A DNA stretch of 64,000 bases from Geobacteraceae bacterium (GTDB taxonomy: Bacteria; Desulfobacterota; Desulfuromonadia; Geobacterales; Pseudopelobacteraceae), in the NCBI GenBank assembly GCA_013336525.1, contig JAAXTM010000006.1, positions 85,793 to 149,792 of the forward strand, written 5' to 3'. The notes beneath the pieces were generated by a model. It ran no database searches, was not told where the DNA came from, and saw only the letters and a program-made list of their open reading frames with translations. This document shows, in pieces, positions 19,871 through 26,932 of the stretch; position 1 is the stretch's first letter, and each line of letters starts with the position of its first letter. The translations under genes were made by a program, and so were the position numbers.

Positions 19871-19899
19871 AGAAAGGCGACATTTAGTGCCGCCTTTCC
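19871..19899 (-). terminator. Terminator hairpin after the dockerin fusion gene
   Basis: GAAAGGCG (19872-19879) pairs perfectly with CGCCTTTC (19891-19898). On the minus strand the right side reads CTTTCTTATTT, a modest U-rich tail. Confidence 0.6.
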
Positions 19900-19933
19900 T
19901 ATGATGTAATTATTTTACTACTGATTTTGGTCT

Positions 19934-21895
19934 TTACAAGGGAATTTTTCCAGTTGCTTTCCCCAGGAGTACGATTACATCGCCAATATCAATCTTGCCA
20001 TTCGGCATTGATTTACCATTTACCATGGGTGCTACATCCCCGCGACCAAGCTGTGCTGTACTAGGTTTAACCTTACCAACAGCGATCTGCAATGCCAGTA
20101 AGGCATCGGCAACATTAGTGGTACTATCACCGTTTATGTCGCCGCTAGGTGCGGTCTCGGTCGGCAATGTAATAGTGGTTAAAGCGGAACGGCTGCTTGA
20201 TACGTTGCCGACGGCATCTTTGGCCCAGGCATATACAGTTTTTGAGCCTGCTGCTGAGAAAGTGAAGCTTGCGGGTGCTGAGGCGGACCAGCCACTCGCT
20301 GATGCTGCTGGTGCGGTGGCGCTTTCAGTGATCATATAGCCGTTGACACCGACAGCATCACTTGCTGTGAGGGCGGAGACAGGCACTGTCAGAGATGCTG
20401 AGGTTGCCGGCATGATAAAGCTGTTCAGCAACGGCGCTGTTGTATCAGCAACGGGATTATTCACGGTAACAGTCACAGATGTTGATTGTGCGCTGTTAGT
20501 GGCATTGTCGTAGGCCTTGGCAACTATCGAGTAGGCACCATTCTGAACACCGGTCGTGTCCCAACTGAAACTGTTGGTTGGGGTGTTACTTGCGTAGAGG
20601 AGAACACCGTTGCTATAATACTCAATCCTGGTTACTCCAAGATTATCACTGGCACTGGAACTGATTGTTACTACCCCACTAACGGTAGCGTTGCTGGCAG
20701 GCGAAGTCACAACAACCGTCGGAGCGATAAGGTCATTTACTACTGTTACCGACTTTGTCGACTGGCTGACGTTTCCGGCAGCGTCATATGCCTTGACCAT
20801 AAGCGTATAGGCCCCTGGTGAAAGCAATGATGTGTCCCATGAATAGGCGTAAGGGGAAGCGATATCAGTAGCCTTCAGCACCCCGTTAACATAAAATTCA
20901 ACCGATGAAACCCCAACATTGTCAGAAGCACTAACATTCAGTAAAACCACACCGCTCACACTGGCAGAATCTGCCGGGGATGTTATGGTCACAGTCGGCG
21001 CTGACTGTTCAGCGATAGTGACAATATTTGAAAATGAACTTTCTGTCCCTGATGTATTATAGGCGGAAACTGCAAATTTATAGGCTATATCAGGATCAAG
21101 ATTGCTTATTGTTGCGACTGTCTGGTTGTTTACATCAACAGGGACAGCACTTTCAAGAGGTGATGATTCCGGGCCGTAATACACCTTGTAACCGGCCAGA
21201 TCAGTCTCGGTGTTTGCGTCCCATTGAAGATTAACAGTAGATGCAACACCAGTGGAAGCTATACCAAGAGAAAGTATGGCTGCCAGTACCGAGTTGACAA
21301 GCATTTTCTGCAAACGGAAACTGCTCTTGACGCGACTCGGGCTTACATACCCTTCTTCAACCAGCACCTCACCGATCTTTTTGTGAGAAACACTTTGCTT
21401 CCGGAGCGCATCATTCAGTTGGCTGCGGGAGATATAGCCTGTTGCAACAAGAAGCTCACCAAGCCTTAGCGGGTTGGATGTAACAGTGTCATCCTGATTA
21501 TGCTGAAATTCGAGCAGAGCAACAAGCTGCCGTTCTGTCAGCATGCCGAGTCTTACGAAAACATCACCCAGCTTTTCTCCGCTCCATTTTTGCTCGATGA
21601 TCGCATGATCCAGCTGGGCGCTGGTTATGCGACCGGACTGTACCAAAAGGGCACCAAGCAATTGACGCTCTCCAGCAGCAATCTTCACAGCATCATCAAT
21701 GGTTGAGAGATGCTCCTGAATCAAAAGTGGAGCATTAATATCCCGCGACTTGAGAACACCCATTCGTACGAGCACCTGACCCAACAGCTCTCTCGTATGT
21801 TTTTGTTCCCCAAATGCCCGGTCTAGATCATTTGTGGAAAGAAAACCACCATCCAGCAATATCTGGCCGATATGTCGTCTGATTTGATTTCCCAT
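19934..21895 (-). CDS. MshEN-repeat / FN3 / Ig-like / dockerin fusion protein
   Basis: 653 aa from ATG 21895, chosen because GAGGAG lies 8 nt upstream; an upstream TTG overlaps that site. Residues ~1-200 carry about four copies of the GSPII_E/MshE N-terminal motif (for example LGELLVATGYISRSQLNDAL). A single hydrophobic segment (LVNSVLAAILSLGIASTGVAS, near 200-220) follows. Then comes FN3 (LQWDANTETDLAGYKVYY), two or three Ig-like repeats (APTVTITSPADSASVSGVV; APTVVVTSPASNATVSGVV) and a C-terminal dockerin-like pair (GDINGDSTTNVADALLALQ; NGKIDIGDVIVLL). This implies a cytoplasmic sensor part joined to an exported adhesive part, or a misread order; unusual either way. Controlled by a GEMM riboswitch. 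Confidence 0.85.
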   Translation of the reverse strand: MGNQIRRHIGQILLDGGFLSTNDLDRAFGEQKHTRELLGQVLVRMGVLKSRDINAPLLIQEHLSTIDDAVKIAAGERQLLGALLVQSGRITSAQLDHAIIEQKWSGEKLGDVFVRLGMLTERQLVALLEFQHNQDDTVTSNPLRLGELLVATGYISRSQLNDALRKQSVSHKKIGEVLVEEGYVSPSRVKSSFRLQKMLVNSVLAAILSLGIASTGVASTVNLQWDANTETDLAGYKVYYGPESSPLESAVPVDVNNQTVATISNLDPDIAYKFAVSAYNTSGTESSFSNIVTIAEQSAPTVTITSPADSASVSGVVLLNVSASDNVGVSSVEFYVNGVLKATDIASPYAYSWDTSLLSPGAYTLMVKAYDAAGNVSQSTKSVTVVNDLIAPTVVVTSPASNATVSGVVTISSSASDNLGVTRIEYYSNGVLLYASNTPTNSFSWDTTGVQNGAYSIVAKAYDNATNSAQSTSVTVTVNNPVADTTAPLLNSFIMPATSASLTVPVSALTASDAVGVNGYMITESATAPAASASGWSASAPASFTFSAAGSKTVYAWAKDAVGNVSSSRSALTTITLPTETAPSGDINGDSTTNVADALLALQIAVGKVKPSTAQLGRGDVAPMVNGKSMPNGKIDIGDVIVLLGKATGKIPL

Positions 21896-21978
21896 GGCTG
21901 TTCTCCTCAACTGCGTTGTAACGCATTATCTTAAAAAGGATTTTACCACTAAAACCTACCACCGTCAAACTCTACAGA

Positions 21979-22033
21979 CAAAAAAAAGCCGAGTCGCCGC
22001 TATCAGAAATCTTGATAGTTCGGCGACCCGGCT
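21979..22033 (-). terminator. Expression-platform terminator of GEMM riboswitch 1
   Basis: AGCCGAGTCGCCG (21987-21999) pairs with CGGCGACCCGGCT (22021-22033), extended by CTATCA/TGATAG. It is followed on the minus strand by a U run. The 5' arm shares the GCCGGGUCGCCG strand with the aptamer, so ligand binding and termination look mutually exclusive (predicted ON switch). Confidence 0.85.
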
Positions 22034-22096
22034 GTCTCATGAAGACCCTAGGCTTTCCGTCCCACCCTCGCGGATGGTTTAGTATTATCGCTACCT
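22019..22096 (-). ncRNA. GEMM-I riboswitch 1 (predicted cyclic AMP-GMP-type, A20)
   Basis: On the minus strand: AUACUAAACC, then P2 CCAUCC-GCGA-GGGUGG with a GNRA tetraloop, then GACGGAAAGCC, the P3 hairpin (GGGUCU..AGACAGCC) and the closing strand CGGGUCGCCGA. This is the GEMM-I architecture. Aligned to the Vc2 aptamer from the tetraloop, the base equivalent to G20 is A while C92 is kept, the signature reported for cyclic AMP-GMP (GEMM-Ib) riboswitches of Geobacter. It lies about 120 nt before the start of the dockerin fusion gene. Confidence 0.88.
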
Positions 22097-22214
22097 ATTC
22101 AATTTTATTTACGCACTTTCTTTATCCTCTCTTTGAAGACAAATAGGTGTGACTGAAATCACAGAAAACTAATCAAGCACGGAACCTCACCCGGAGTTTC
22201 AGAATGGATACGAA

Positions 22215-22643
22215 CTAGGTTTTCCATGGGTTGTACAGAGTCAGACCGTTTATGTACAAAAAATCTTTGGTATTGCGCGTGGCAAGAGAATACCCATTCG
22301 CCAAAGCGGTGGCAGCAATCAGGGCGTCCTCAGTGGAGATCGCTTGGCCAGCTCTGCGTCTGTCAGCAACAATCGAAGCATACTTGTTCACACCAGCTGC
22401 GTCAAAAGAAAGAGATTTCCCCGCGAAATCCTGGGAGAACATCCCATCCGCAGCCATGGTCAGGGCATCCCTACGTTTTCCTGCAGGTAACAGTGAGATG
22501 CCGAGCATGATCTCTGCCTGGGTGATCACACTAACGTAGAAAATATCACCGCTATGTTGCGCAAACCAGTCCATCACTACCTGATCAGGCTGAGAACGCA
22601 TCAGTTCAGAAACCACATTAGTGTCAAGAATGATAGATTCCAT
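22215..22643 (-). CDS. PIN-domain toxin, VapC/FitB-like
   Basis: 142 aa. PIN ribonuclease fold with acidic residues: D7 in ILDTNVVSEL, Glu in VITQAEIMLG, Asp in STEDALIAATAL and Asp near NTKDF. It should cleave RNA when released from the antitoxin. The LDTNVVSELM start and length match the FitB subgroup. It begins 3 nt after the antitoxin's stop. Confidence 0.92.
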   Translation of the reverse strand: MESIILDTNVVSELMRSQPDQVVMDWFAQHSGDIFYVSVITQAEIMLGISLLPAGKRRDALTMAADGMFSQDFAGKSLSFDAAGVNKYASIVADRRRAGQAISTEDALIAATALANGYSLATRNTKDFLYINGLTLYNPWKT

Positions 22644-22646
22644 TGT

Positions 22647-22892
22647 CTATTCACCGAACTCAGGCGGATTACGGATCGCCTGTCGTGGAGGAATCGGCAG
22701 AGATTCAATCCCTAATGACTCAAAACGACGGTGTATGGCGACGGCAAGATTTTGTTCACTTCTTGGCACATTCAGAGTTTGAGACAGGATTATTCTCACT
22801 TCGGCCTCCATAGAACGACCATGCTGGGCGGCCCTCTGTCGCAACTGCGCCTTCAGATTAGTATCAAGGTTTCTAATGGTCAGCGATGCCAT
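22647..22892 (-). CDS. FitA-like ribbon-helix-helix antitoxin
   Basis: 81 aa from ATG 22892, preceded by AGGAGGGAAGT; a longer frame to 22952 runs through the operator and is rejected. The N-terminal RHH DNA-binding domain (ASLTIRNLDTNLKAQLRQRAAQHGRSMEAEVRIIL) is typical of FitA/StbC antitoxins; the C-terminal tail would occupy the toxin groove. The pair should autorepress through the palindrome just upstream. Confidence 0.9.
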   Translation of the reverse strand: MASLTIRNLDTNLKAQLRQRAAQHGRSMEAEVRIILSQTLNVPRSEQNLAVAIHRRFESLGIESLPIPPRQAIRNPPEFGE

Positions 22893-22908
22893 ACTTCCCT
22901 CCTGTGTT

Positions 22909-22941
22909 GCAATCATTGATTGCATTGTAATCAATGATTGC
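22909..22941. promoter_or_regulatory. Palindromic operator of the FitAB-like operon
   Basis: Perfect 13-bp inverted repeat, GCAATCATTGATT and AATCAATGATTGC, around a 7-nt centre. It starts 17 nt upstream of the antitoxin ATG. Confidence 0.75.
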
Positions 22942-22974
22942 AGGCCGTGCAAGAAAATATCTCACAAAATTCAG

Positions 22975-23297
22975 GTGTCCGCAGATTAACACAGATATAA
23001 ACAGCCAAAAGTATTACTGGGTGTTGTTTGTTGGCAACATACAAACATACAGCCAGTTAGTTGTTTAATCGGCGCTTTTAAGCGATAAATCAAGGGTTTG
23101 AAACAAACCCTGGTTTAACCAAATAAATCATGTTTTTTTAAATAACTAATGGATTAATCTGCGTTCATCGGCGTTCATCTGCGGACAATAGTTCTCAAAC
23201 TCAAAGGTTTAATCCTGAGAAATCCAGAGGAATCCTGAAGCTAAACCCGTTTTCAGCCTCGGGATTACTGCGAATACTCGGGATTATTGTGCCCCCG
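22975..23297. repeat. Nested repeat cluster between FitAB-like and CcdAB pairs
   Basis: Outer CGCAGAT-type arms (CCGCAGATTAACACAGAT near 22979; TGCGTTCATCGGCGTTCATC near 23160) enclose a long nested insert (23009-23085). An AATCC-type inverted repeat follows (23212-23297). No ORF. Confidence 0.75.
23009..23085 (+). repeat. Nested hairpin insert, long form, copy 1
   Basis: Begins AAGTATTACTGGGTG and ends GGCGCTTTTAAGCGA. The middle folds on itself: ACTGGGTGTTGTTTGT pairs with ACAAACATACAGCCAGT. Same termini as the 20-nt short form. Confidence 0.75.
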
Positions 23298-23377
23298 AAA
23301 CATCTCATATTAAAGCCTTGACCCAACATACGCTTTGAGGGCATTATATGCGCATTAACCACAAAGGAGGATTATTT

Positions 23378-23626
23378 ATGCGACCGCGCACGACCATGCA
23401 ACCATCCGGCAAAAAAGCGGTAAATCTGACGGCCAATGCCGAACTTGTCGCCAAAGCAAAAGAAAACAAACTTAATCTTTCTGAAATATTTGAAGAAGCG
23501 TTACTGATAAAACTGCGCACCATAGAACAGAAGGAATGGCTTGATAGCAACAAAGCAGGGATTGAGGCGTACAACAAGCGGATTGAGCAGAATGGCCTTT
23601 TCGCTTCGAAATTCAGGAGATTCTGA
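23378..23626 (+). CDS. ccdA: CcdA-like antitoxin
   Basis: 82 aa from ATG 23378, set by AAAGGAGG 7 nt upstream; an upstream ATG at 23348 lacks a site. N-terminal RHH-type region (KKAVNLTANAELVAKAKENKLNLSEIFEEAL) and a C-terminal toxin-binding tail with W-x-N-x-x-G-I-E-AYN, the CcdA pattern. It overlaps the toxin start by 1 nt, indicating translational coupling. Confidence 0.9.
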   Translation: MRPRTTMQPSGKKAVNLTANAELVAKAKENKLNLSEIFEEALLIKLRTIEQKEWLDSNKAGIEAYNKRIEQNGLFASKFRRF

Positions 23627-23940
23627 TGGCTCAACTCGACATATACACCAACAGCGACACAGAAACGTCTGGAGAAATCCCCTTTCTTGTCGATATGCAG
23701 CACGATCTTCACCAAAACCTTAAAACCCGAATGATGATTCCGCTTGTTAGCATTGATGCGCAATACGCCGGAATTGCTAAACTCTGCCCGGTTTTCACGA
23801 TACAGGGAAGAAAGGTTTTTGCGTCAATACCGGAGATGGCGGCCTATCCTGTTGCGGAAATCGGCAGCAAGGTAGCAAACCTTGAAGCGCAACGAGCTAC
23901 CCTTTTTGATGCTGTTGATTTTTTGATGCATGGTTTTTGA
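23626..23940 (+). CDS. ccdB: CcdB-like gyrase toxin
   Basis: 104 aa, the usual CcdB size. FLVDMQHDL, RMMIPLVS and MAAYPVAEIGSKVANL correspond to CcdB segments. CcdB traps DNA gyrase. The C-terminus ends DFLMHGF, like the functional WGI/GF tail of active CcdB proteins, so the toxin is probably intact. Chromosomal pair embedded in repeats. Confidence 0.9.
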   Translation: MAQLDIYTNSDTETSGEIPFLVDMQHDLHQNLKTRMMIPLVSIDAQYAGIAKLCPVFTIQGRKVFASIPEMAAYPVAEIGSKVANLEAQRATLFDAVDFLMHGF

Positions 23941-23959
23941 TTTTGCGCATAAACCTTCT

Positions 23960-24260
23960 TTTTTAGCCTCGGGATTACTGTGATTACCCGGTTTTTTTGT
24001 CACAAGCATTAAACCTGAGCAATCCATAAAAAAGCAGTTATCCGCAGATTAACCCAGATATACGCAGACAAATCAGATCCTTAGGATAAATTCTGGTTTA
24101 GCCAAAATGGCTAGTCGTTTTTTTTGCAGTAATGCTTGGTCTTATCTGCGTTCATCGCTTAGTAGCGCCTGATTAAACAACTAACTGGCTGTATGTTTGT
24201 TCAACAGCCGTTCCTAGGTTAATCCAGAGGAATCCTGAAGCTAAAACCCGTTTTTCAACA
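23960..24260. repeat. Nested repeat cluster after ccdB
   Basis: AATCC-type arms (CCTCGGGATTACTGTG near 23965; AATCCAGAGGAATCCTGAAG near 24221) enclose a CGCAGAT-type pair. The right arm contains a partial reversed copy of the hairpin insert (24155-24204). No ORF. Confidence 0.7.
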
Positions 24261-24271
24261 TCACACAACTG

Positions 24272-24361
24272 TCCTCTGTCCTCTGTCCTCTGTCCTCTGT
24301 CCTCTGTCCTCTGTCCTCTGTCCTCTGTCCTCTGCCCTCTGTCCTCTGCCCTCTGCCCTCT
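24272..24361. repeat. Tandem 7-mer array (TCCTCTG)n
   Basis: Twelve full 7-nt units plus a partial one; three late units carry C for T at the first base (CCCTCTG). A two-unit relic of the same motif stands at 28271-28285 before a related terminator. Confidence 0.95.
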
Positions 24362-24383
24362 AATTGTGTAAAATTTCCCGACA

Positions 24384-24425
24384 GACAAGAAAAAGGCGCT
24401 GCAAATGCAGCGCCTTTTTCTTGTC
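24384..24425. terminator. Strong terminator after the FN3-dockerin gene
   Basis: Perfect 19-bp stem: GACAAGAAAAAGGCGCTGC and its complement around an AAAT loop. A- and T-rich arms make it bidirectional, facing ccdB and the leftward FN3-dockerin gene. The surrounding 73 nt (24366-24438) are duplicated at 28296-28366. Confidence 0.9.
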
Positions 24426-24471
24426 AAACTATGAATGGATTCTGAAGCAGCTTTTGTCTTTTCAAAGCAAA

Positions 24472-25038
24472 TTAACCAGTTACTTTTCCAAGAATCACAA
24501 TCACATCACCAATATCGATCTTGCCATTCGGCTGCGAAGTACCGTTAACAATTGGTGCAACGTCACCCCTGCCAAGCTGGCCTGAATCTGGAGCAACCTT
24601 GCCTACTGCAACCTGAAGCGCCAGCAAGGCATCGGCAACGTTAACATTCCCGTCAGCGTTTATGTCACCGCTCGAAAAGGCCGAAGAAGCCGATCCGGGG
24701 ACAGTAACAATATTGGAAAAGGAGCTTTCTAAGCCATTGATATCATAGGCGGTAACCGCAAAGTAATATGTCCTGTCCGGGTCAAGACCACTGATGGTTG
24801 CCGTGGTCCAATTATACACATCTACGGGAGCAGCACCTTCCAACGCCCCGGTTCCCTGGAAAGGAAGGGTGGATGAGTCGGCCTGATAATAAACCTTATA
24901 ACCAGCCAGAGTCGACTCGGTGCTTGCATTCCAGGAGAGTTCCACAGTGAGAGCAGAACAGGGAGAGTAAAGCATAAATACGTTTACTAAAACAGCCGAT
25001 ACAATTAAACAAACAAACTTTTTGTAACATTTCACCAT
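24472..25038 (-). CDS. Secreted FN3-dockerin protein
   Basis: 188 aa. Signal peptide about 1-29 (hydrophobic core, PCSA). One fibronectin type III domain (about 30-115; VELSWNASTESTLAGYKVYY, TATISGLDPDRTYYFAVTAYD). A C-terminal dockerin-like domain follows (about 122-188) with GDINADGNVNVADALLALQ and NGKIDIGDVIVIL, the two calcium-loop segments. FN3 and dockerin are close copies of those in the 653-aa fusion. It may bind the cohesin-like lipoprotein at 19385-19837. Expression is set by GEMM riboswitch 2. Confidence 0.88.
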   Translation of the reverse strand: MVKCYKKFVCLIVSAVLVNVFMLYSPCSALTVELSWNASTESTLAGYKVYYQADSSTLPFQGTGALEGAAPVDVYNWTTATISGLDPDRTYYFAVTAYDINGLESSFSNIVTVPGSASSAFSSGDINADGNVNVADALLALQVAVGKVAPDSGQLGRGDVAPIVNGTSQPNGKIDIGDVIVILGKVTG

Positions 25039-25063
25039 CAGGACAGTACCTCAATAAGACAAT

Positions 25064-25108
25064 AAAAAACCGGGTCGTCGACACCTGTACGGTATTTCGG
25101 CGACCCGG
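25064..25108 (-). terminator. Expression-platform terminator of GEMM riboswitch 2
   Basis: CCGGGTCG (25070-25077) pairs perfectly with CGACCCGG (25101-25108). The minus strand then runs into GGUUUUUUAUUG. It shares the CCGGGUCG strand with the aptamer closing helix, again predicting an ON switch. Confidence 0.82.
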
Positions 25109-25172
25109 CTGTCTCTGAGAGACCCAATAGGCTTTCCGTCACATCCTCGCGGATGTTTTAGTATTTTCGTGT
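25095..25172 (-). ncRNA. GEMM-I riboswitch 2 (predicted cyclic AMP-GMP-type, A20)
   Basis: On the minus strand: AUACUAAA, P2 ACAUCC-GCGA-GGAUGU with a GNRA loop, GACGGAAAGCC, the P3 hairpin (GGGUCUC..GAGACAGCC) and CGGGUCGCCGA. The base equivalent to Vc2 G20 is A; C92 is retained. Nearly the same core as riboswitch 1, so both should answer the same ligand. Confidence 0.88.
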
Positions 25173-25194
25173 ACCACATTTTTAATAGTGGTAC

Positions 25195-25223
25195 TTATGC
25201 AACAGAACTGCACACATTGTCAA
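25195..25223 (-). promoter_or_regulatory. Probable promoter of riboswitch 2 transcript
   Basis: Minus-strand TTGACA (25223-25218), a 17-nt spacer, and GCATAA (25200-25195). The -35 is perfect, the -10 weak. An inverted repeat GTACCAC/GTGGTAC (25171-25194) lies just downstream. Confidence 0.5.
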
Positions 25224-25371
25224 GTTGTTTTTTGTTATTGAGCAATCAGGCGCATTAAACAATATATGTATATAATTCTGATAGTTGCAACGAGCATGGG
25301 CAAAATAATAAGTTAATTATATTAATAATTCAAAGACGTTATCAATAAATCACTACAACAGTAAAACCTAC

Positions 25372-26004
25372 TTATCTTGGCAAAAACTCCCTGATAGACG
25401 GCTCAAAATCACGGATAAACTGCTCACCCCTTGCAACGGCCCGATCAACATCCGTATCAACCGGCACTGATACCCGTATGAAAGACTCGTCTCGGCGCCT
25501 GTACAGTACCGAGTTGACGATCTCCGCCATCTTCAAAGAATATTCGTCTGAAATAGATCGATCCCGCACCTGAAACCAATATATGAAAAGCTCCTTGCTG
25601 TCACCCTTCTGGTACACAGCCCGCACAAGATTTATTGTGCCACCGGGAATATCAAGCACTCCACGGCGAGAAGACGCCTCATACCAGCCGCTGCCAGGCA
25701 GGCAGTGTTTTGGTGAATGAATACCGCCACTGTCCTTTCCACCGTTATGATAACCAATATAAAGACTTACTGTCTTTCCAGCAGCATCATTATACTGCCG
25801 GTAGAGATAATCCGTCGCTTTCAGCACGTTGAGTACATTGGCACTGAACTCGGCTCGACTTGTCATCTGCCATGATTGCACCTGCTTCGGAAAATCACTG
25901 AAGGGACGGTTCATCGGTATTGCCGTATCCCGGTGGAAGTTAATAATCAGCGCTGCTGCTGCAAACAGAGCGTAGACGATTATGAAGCGCAACCATTTAT
26001 TCAT
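25372..26004 (-). CDS. epsI: EpsI-family exosortase-associated protein
   Basis: 210 aa. One N-terminal membrane helix (about 6-21), the rest extracytoplasmic. The HSPKHCLPGSGW segment, with its Cys in CxPGxGW, is the hallmark of EpsI proteins that accompany or are fused to exosortases. The exact biochemical role is not settled in the literature. The start overlaps the exosortase stop by 8 nt, so the two are co-translated. Confidence 0.92.
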   Translation of the reverse strand: MNKWLRFIIVYALFAAAALIINFHRDTAIPMNRPFSDFPKQVQSWQMTSRAEFSANVLNVLKATDYLYRQYNDAAGKTVSLYIGYHNGGKDSGGIHSPKHCLPGSGWYEASSRRGVLDIPGGTINLVRAVYQKGDSKELFIYWFQVRDRSISDEYSLKMAEIVNSVLYRRRDESFIRVSVPVDTDVDRAVARGEQFIRDFEPSIREFLPR

Positions 26005-26854
26005 GGGATGCCCCCCCGAAGCGACGCAGTAACTCGCCGCAAACGACTAGCATCGCCATAGCCAGCACAAACACCGCCATCCCGGCAAATTCATGAAAGA
26101 ATCCTTCTGCCGCCTTGGCACCCCACCATTGGGCAAGAATTCCGGTCACTATAACCCGTAACGAATTGGTCGCCACCGCGATAGGAATTGCGGAGAAAAT
26201 TATTATCCAGCGGCGGACATTGGACGTTTTCATCAAGAATGAATATGCCGCCGCAATTGCCAGAAGCGAAATAAGAGACCGTATGCCGCTGCAGGCGTCG
26301 GCAACTTCCAGCGTTGTCGCAGGAAACATGATGATGTTCCCCTCCCGCATTACCACCACGCCAACAGCTTTCATAAAAGCCACCGACACCTTGGTAACAA
26401 ACAACTTCAGGGGAAAAGCTGCCATATCGTAGATTATGTAGGGAATAGGCACCATAAAAATCAGATAACCAATGGGCAGTGCCATCCCCTTCAACACCTC
26501 CCGGCCAAACCAAAACAGGGTCATCCCGGCCAGAAGCACAATAAGAGACGAACGCATGGTGAAATACTCGGTGCCAAACCAGGCAACCAGCAATTGCAGC
26601 ACGCCAAAAACAATAACAACCAGTCCCAATCCATCTGGTTTTACAGGACGCTCTTTCAGGTCGGGCCAGCGCTGCCAGAGAAAGTAACCGGCAATAATCG
26701 GCACAAGAAAACCATGGGAATAGTTTTCATCATTGTACCAATCCTTAACCATATCAGGCCCGACAGAGAAGTACATAACCACAAGTAGCGGCAGTACGAA
26801 AACAAGCTGTAGACGATGTTTTTTTAGTGACTCGCTAAATGTCATAAGATTCAT
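25997..26854 (-). CDS. xrtA: Exosortase (EpsH/XrtA family)
   Basis: 285 aa, about eight membrane helices. The catalytic triad is intact: Cys188 in ADACSGIRSL, Arg233 in ATNSLRV and His254 in FFHEFAG. Exosortases cut PEP-CTERM proteins at the PEP motif and hand them to the envelope or extracellular polymer. The XrtA type fits the PrsK/PrsR genes, VPEP substrates (10907-11617; 28376-29140) and the XrtA-associated polysaccharide genes here. Confidence 0.93.
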   Translation of the reverse strand: MNLMTFSESLKKHRLQLVFVLPLLVVMYFSVGPDMVKDWYNDENYSHGFLVPIIAGYFLWQRWPDLKERPVKPDGLGLVVIVFGVLQLLVAWFGTEYFTMRSSLIVLLAGMTLFWFGREVLKGMALPIGYLIFMVPIPYIIYDMAAFPLKLFVTKVSVAFMKAVGVVVMREGNIIMFPATTLEVADACSGIRSLISLLAIAAAYSFLMKTSNVRRWIIIFSAIPIAVATNSLRVIVTGILAQWWGAKAAEGFFHEFAGMAVFVLAMAMLVVCGELLRRFGGASHE

Positions 26855-26932
26855 ACCTTATCGATTTATCATGGATAATAAAGATGAAAACTATATAGAT
26901 TTTTTTTAACATTTACAACAACTGCGTTACGC

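Noticed and set aside
22893..22952. N-terminal extension of the FitA-like antitoxin
   Set aside because: It covers the operator palindrome, while a strong ribosome site stands before ATG 22892.
24173..24427. ORF on the minus strand with repeated EDRGQRT units
   Set aside because: It is the translation of the TCCTCTG tandem array and terminator; no ribosome site and no homologous domain.
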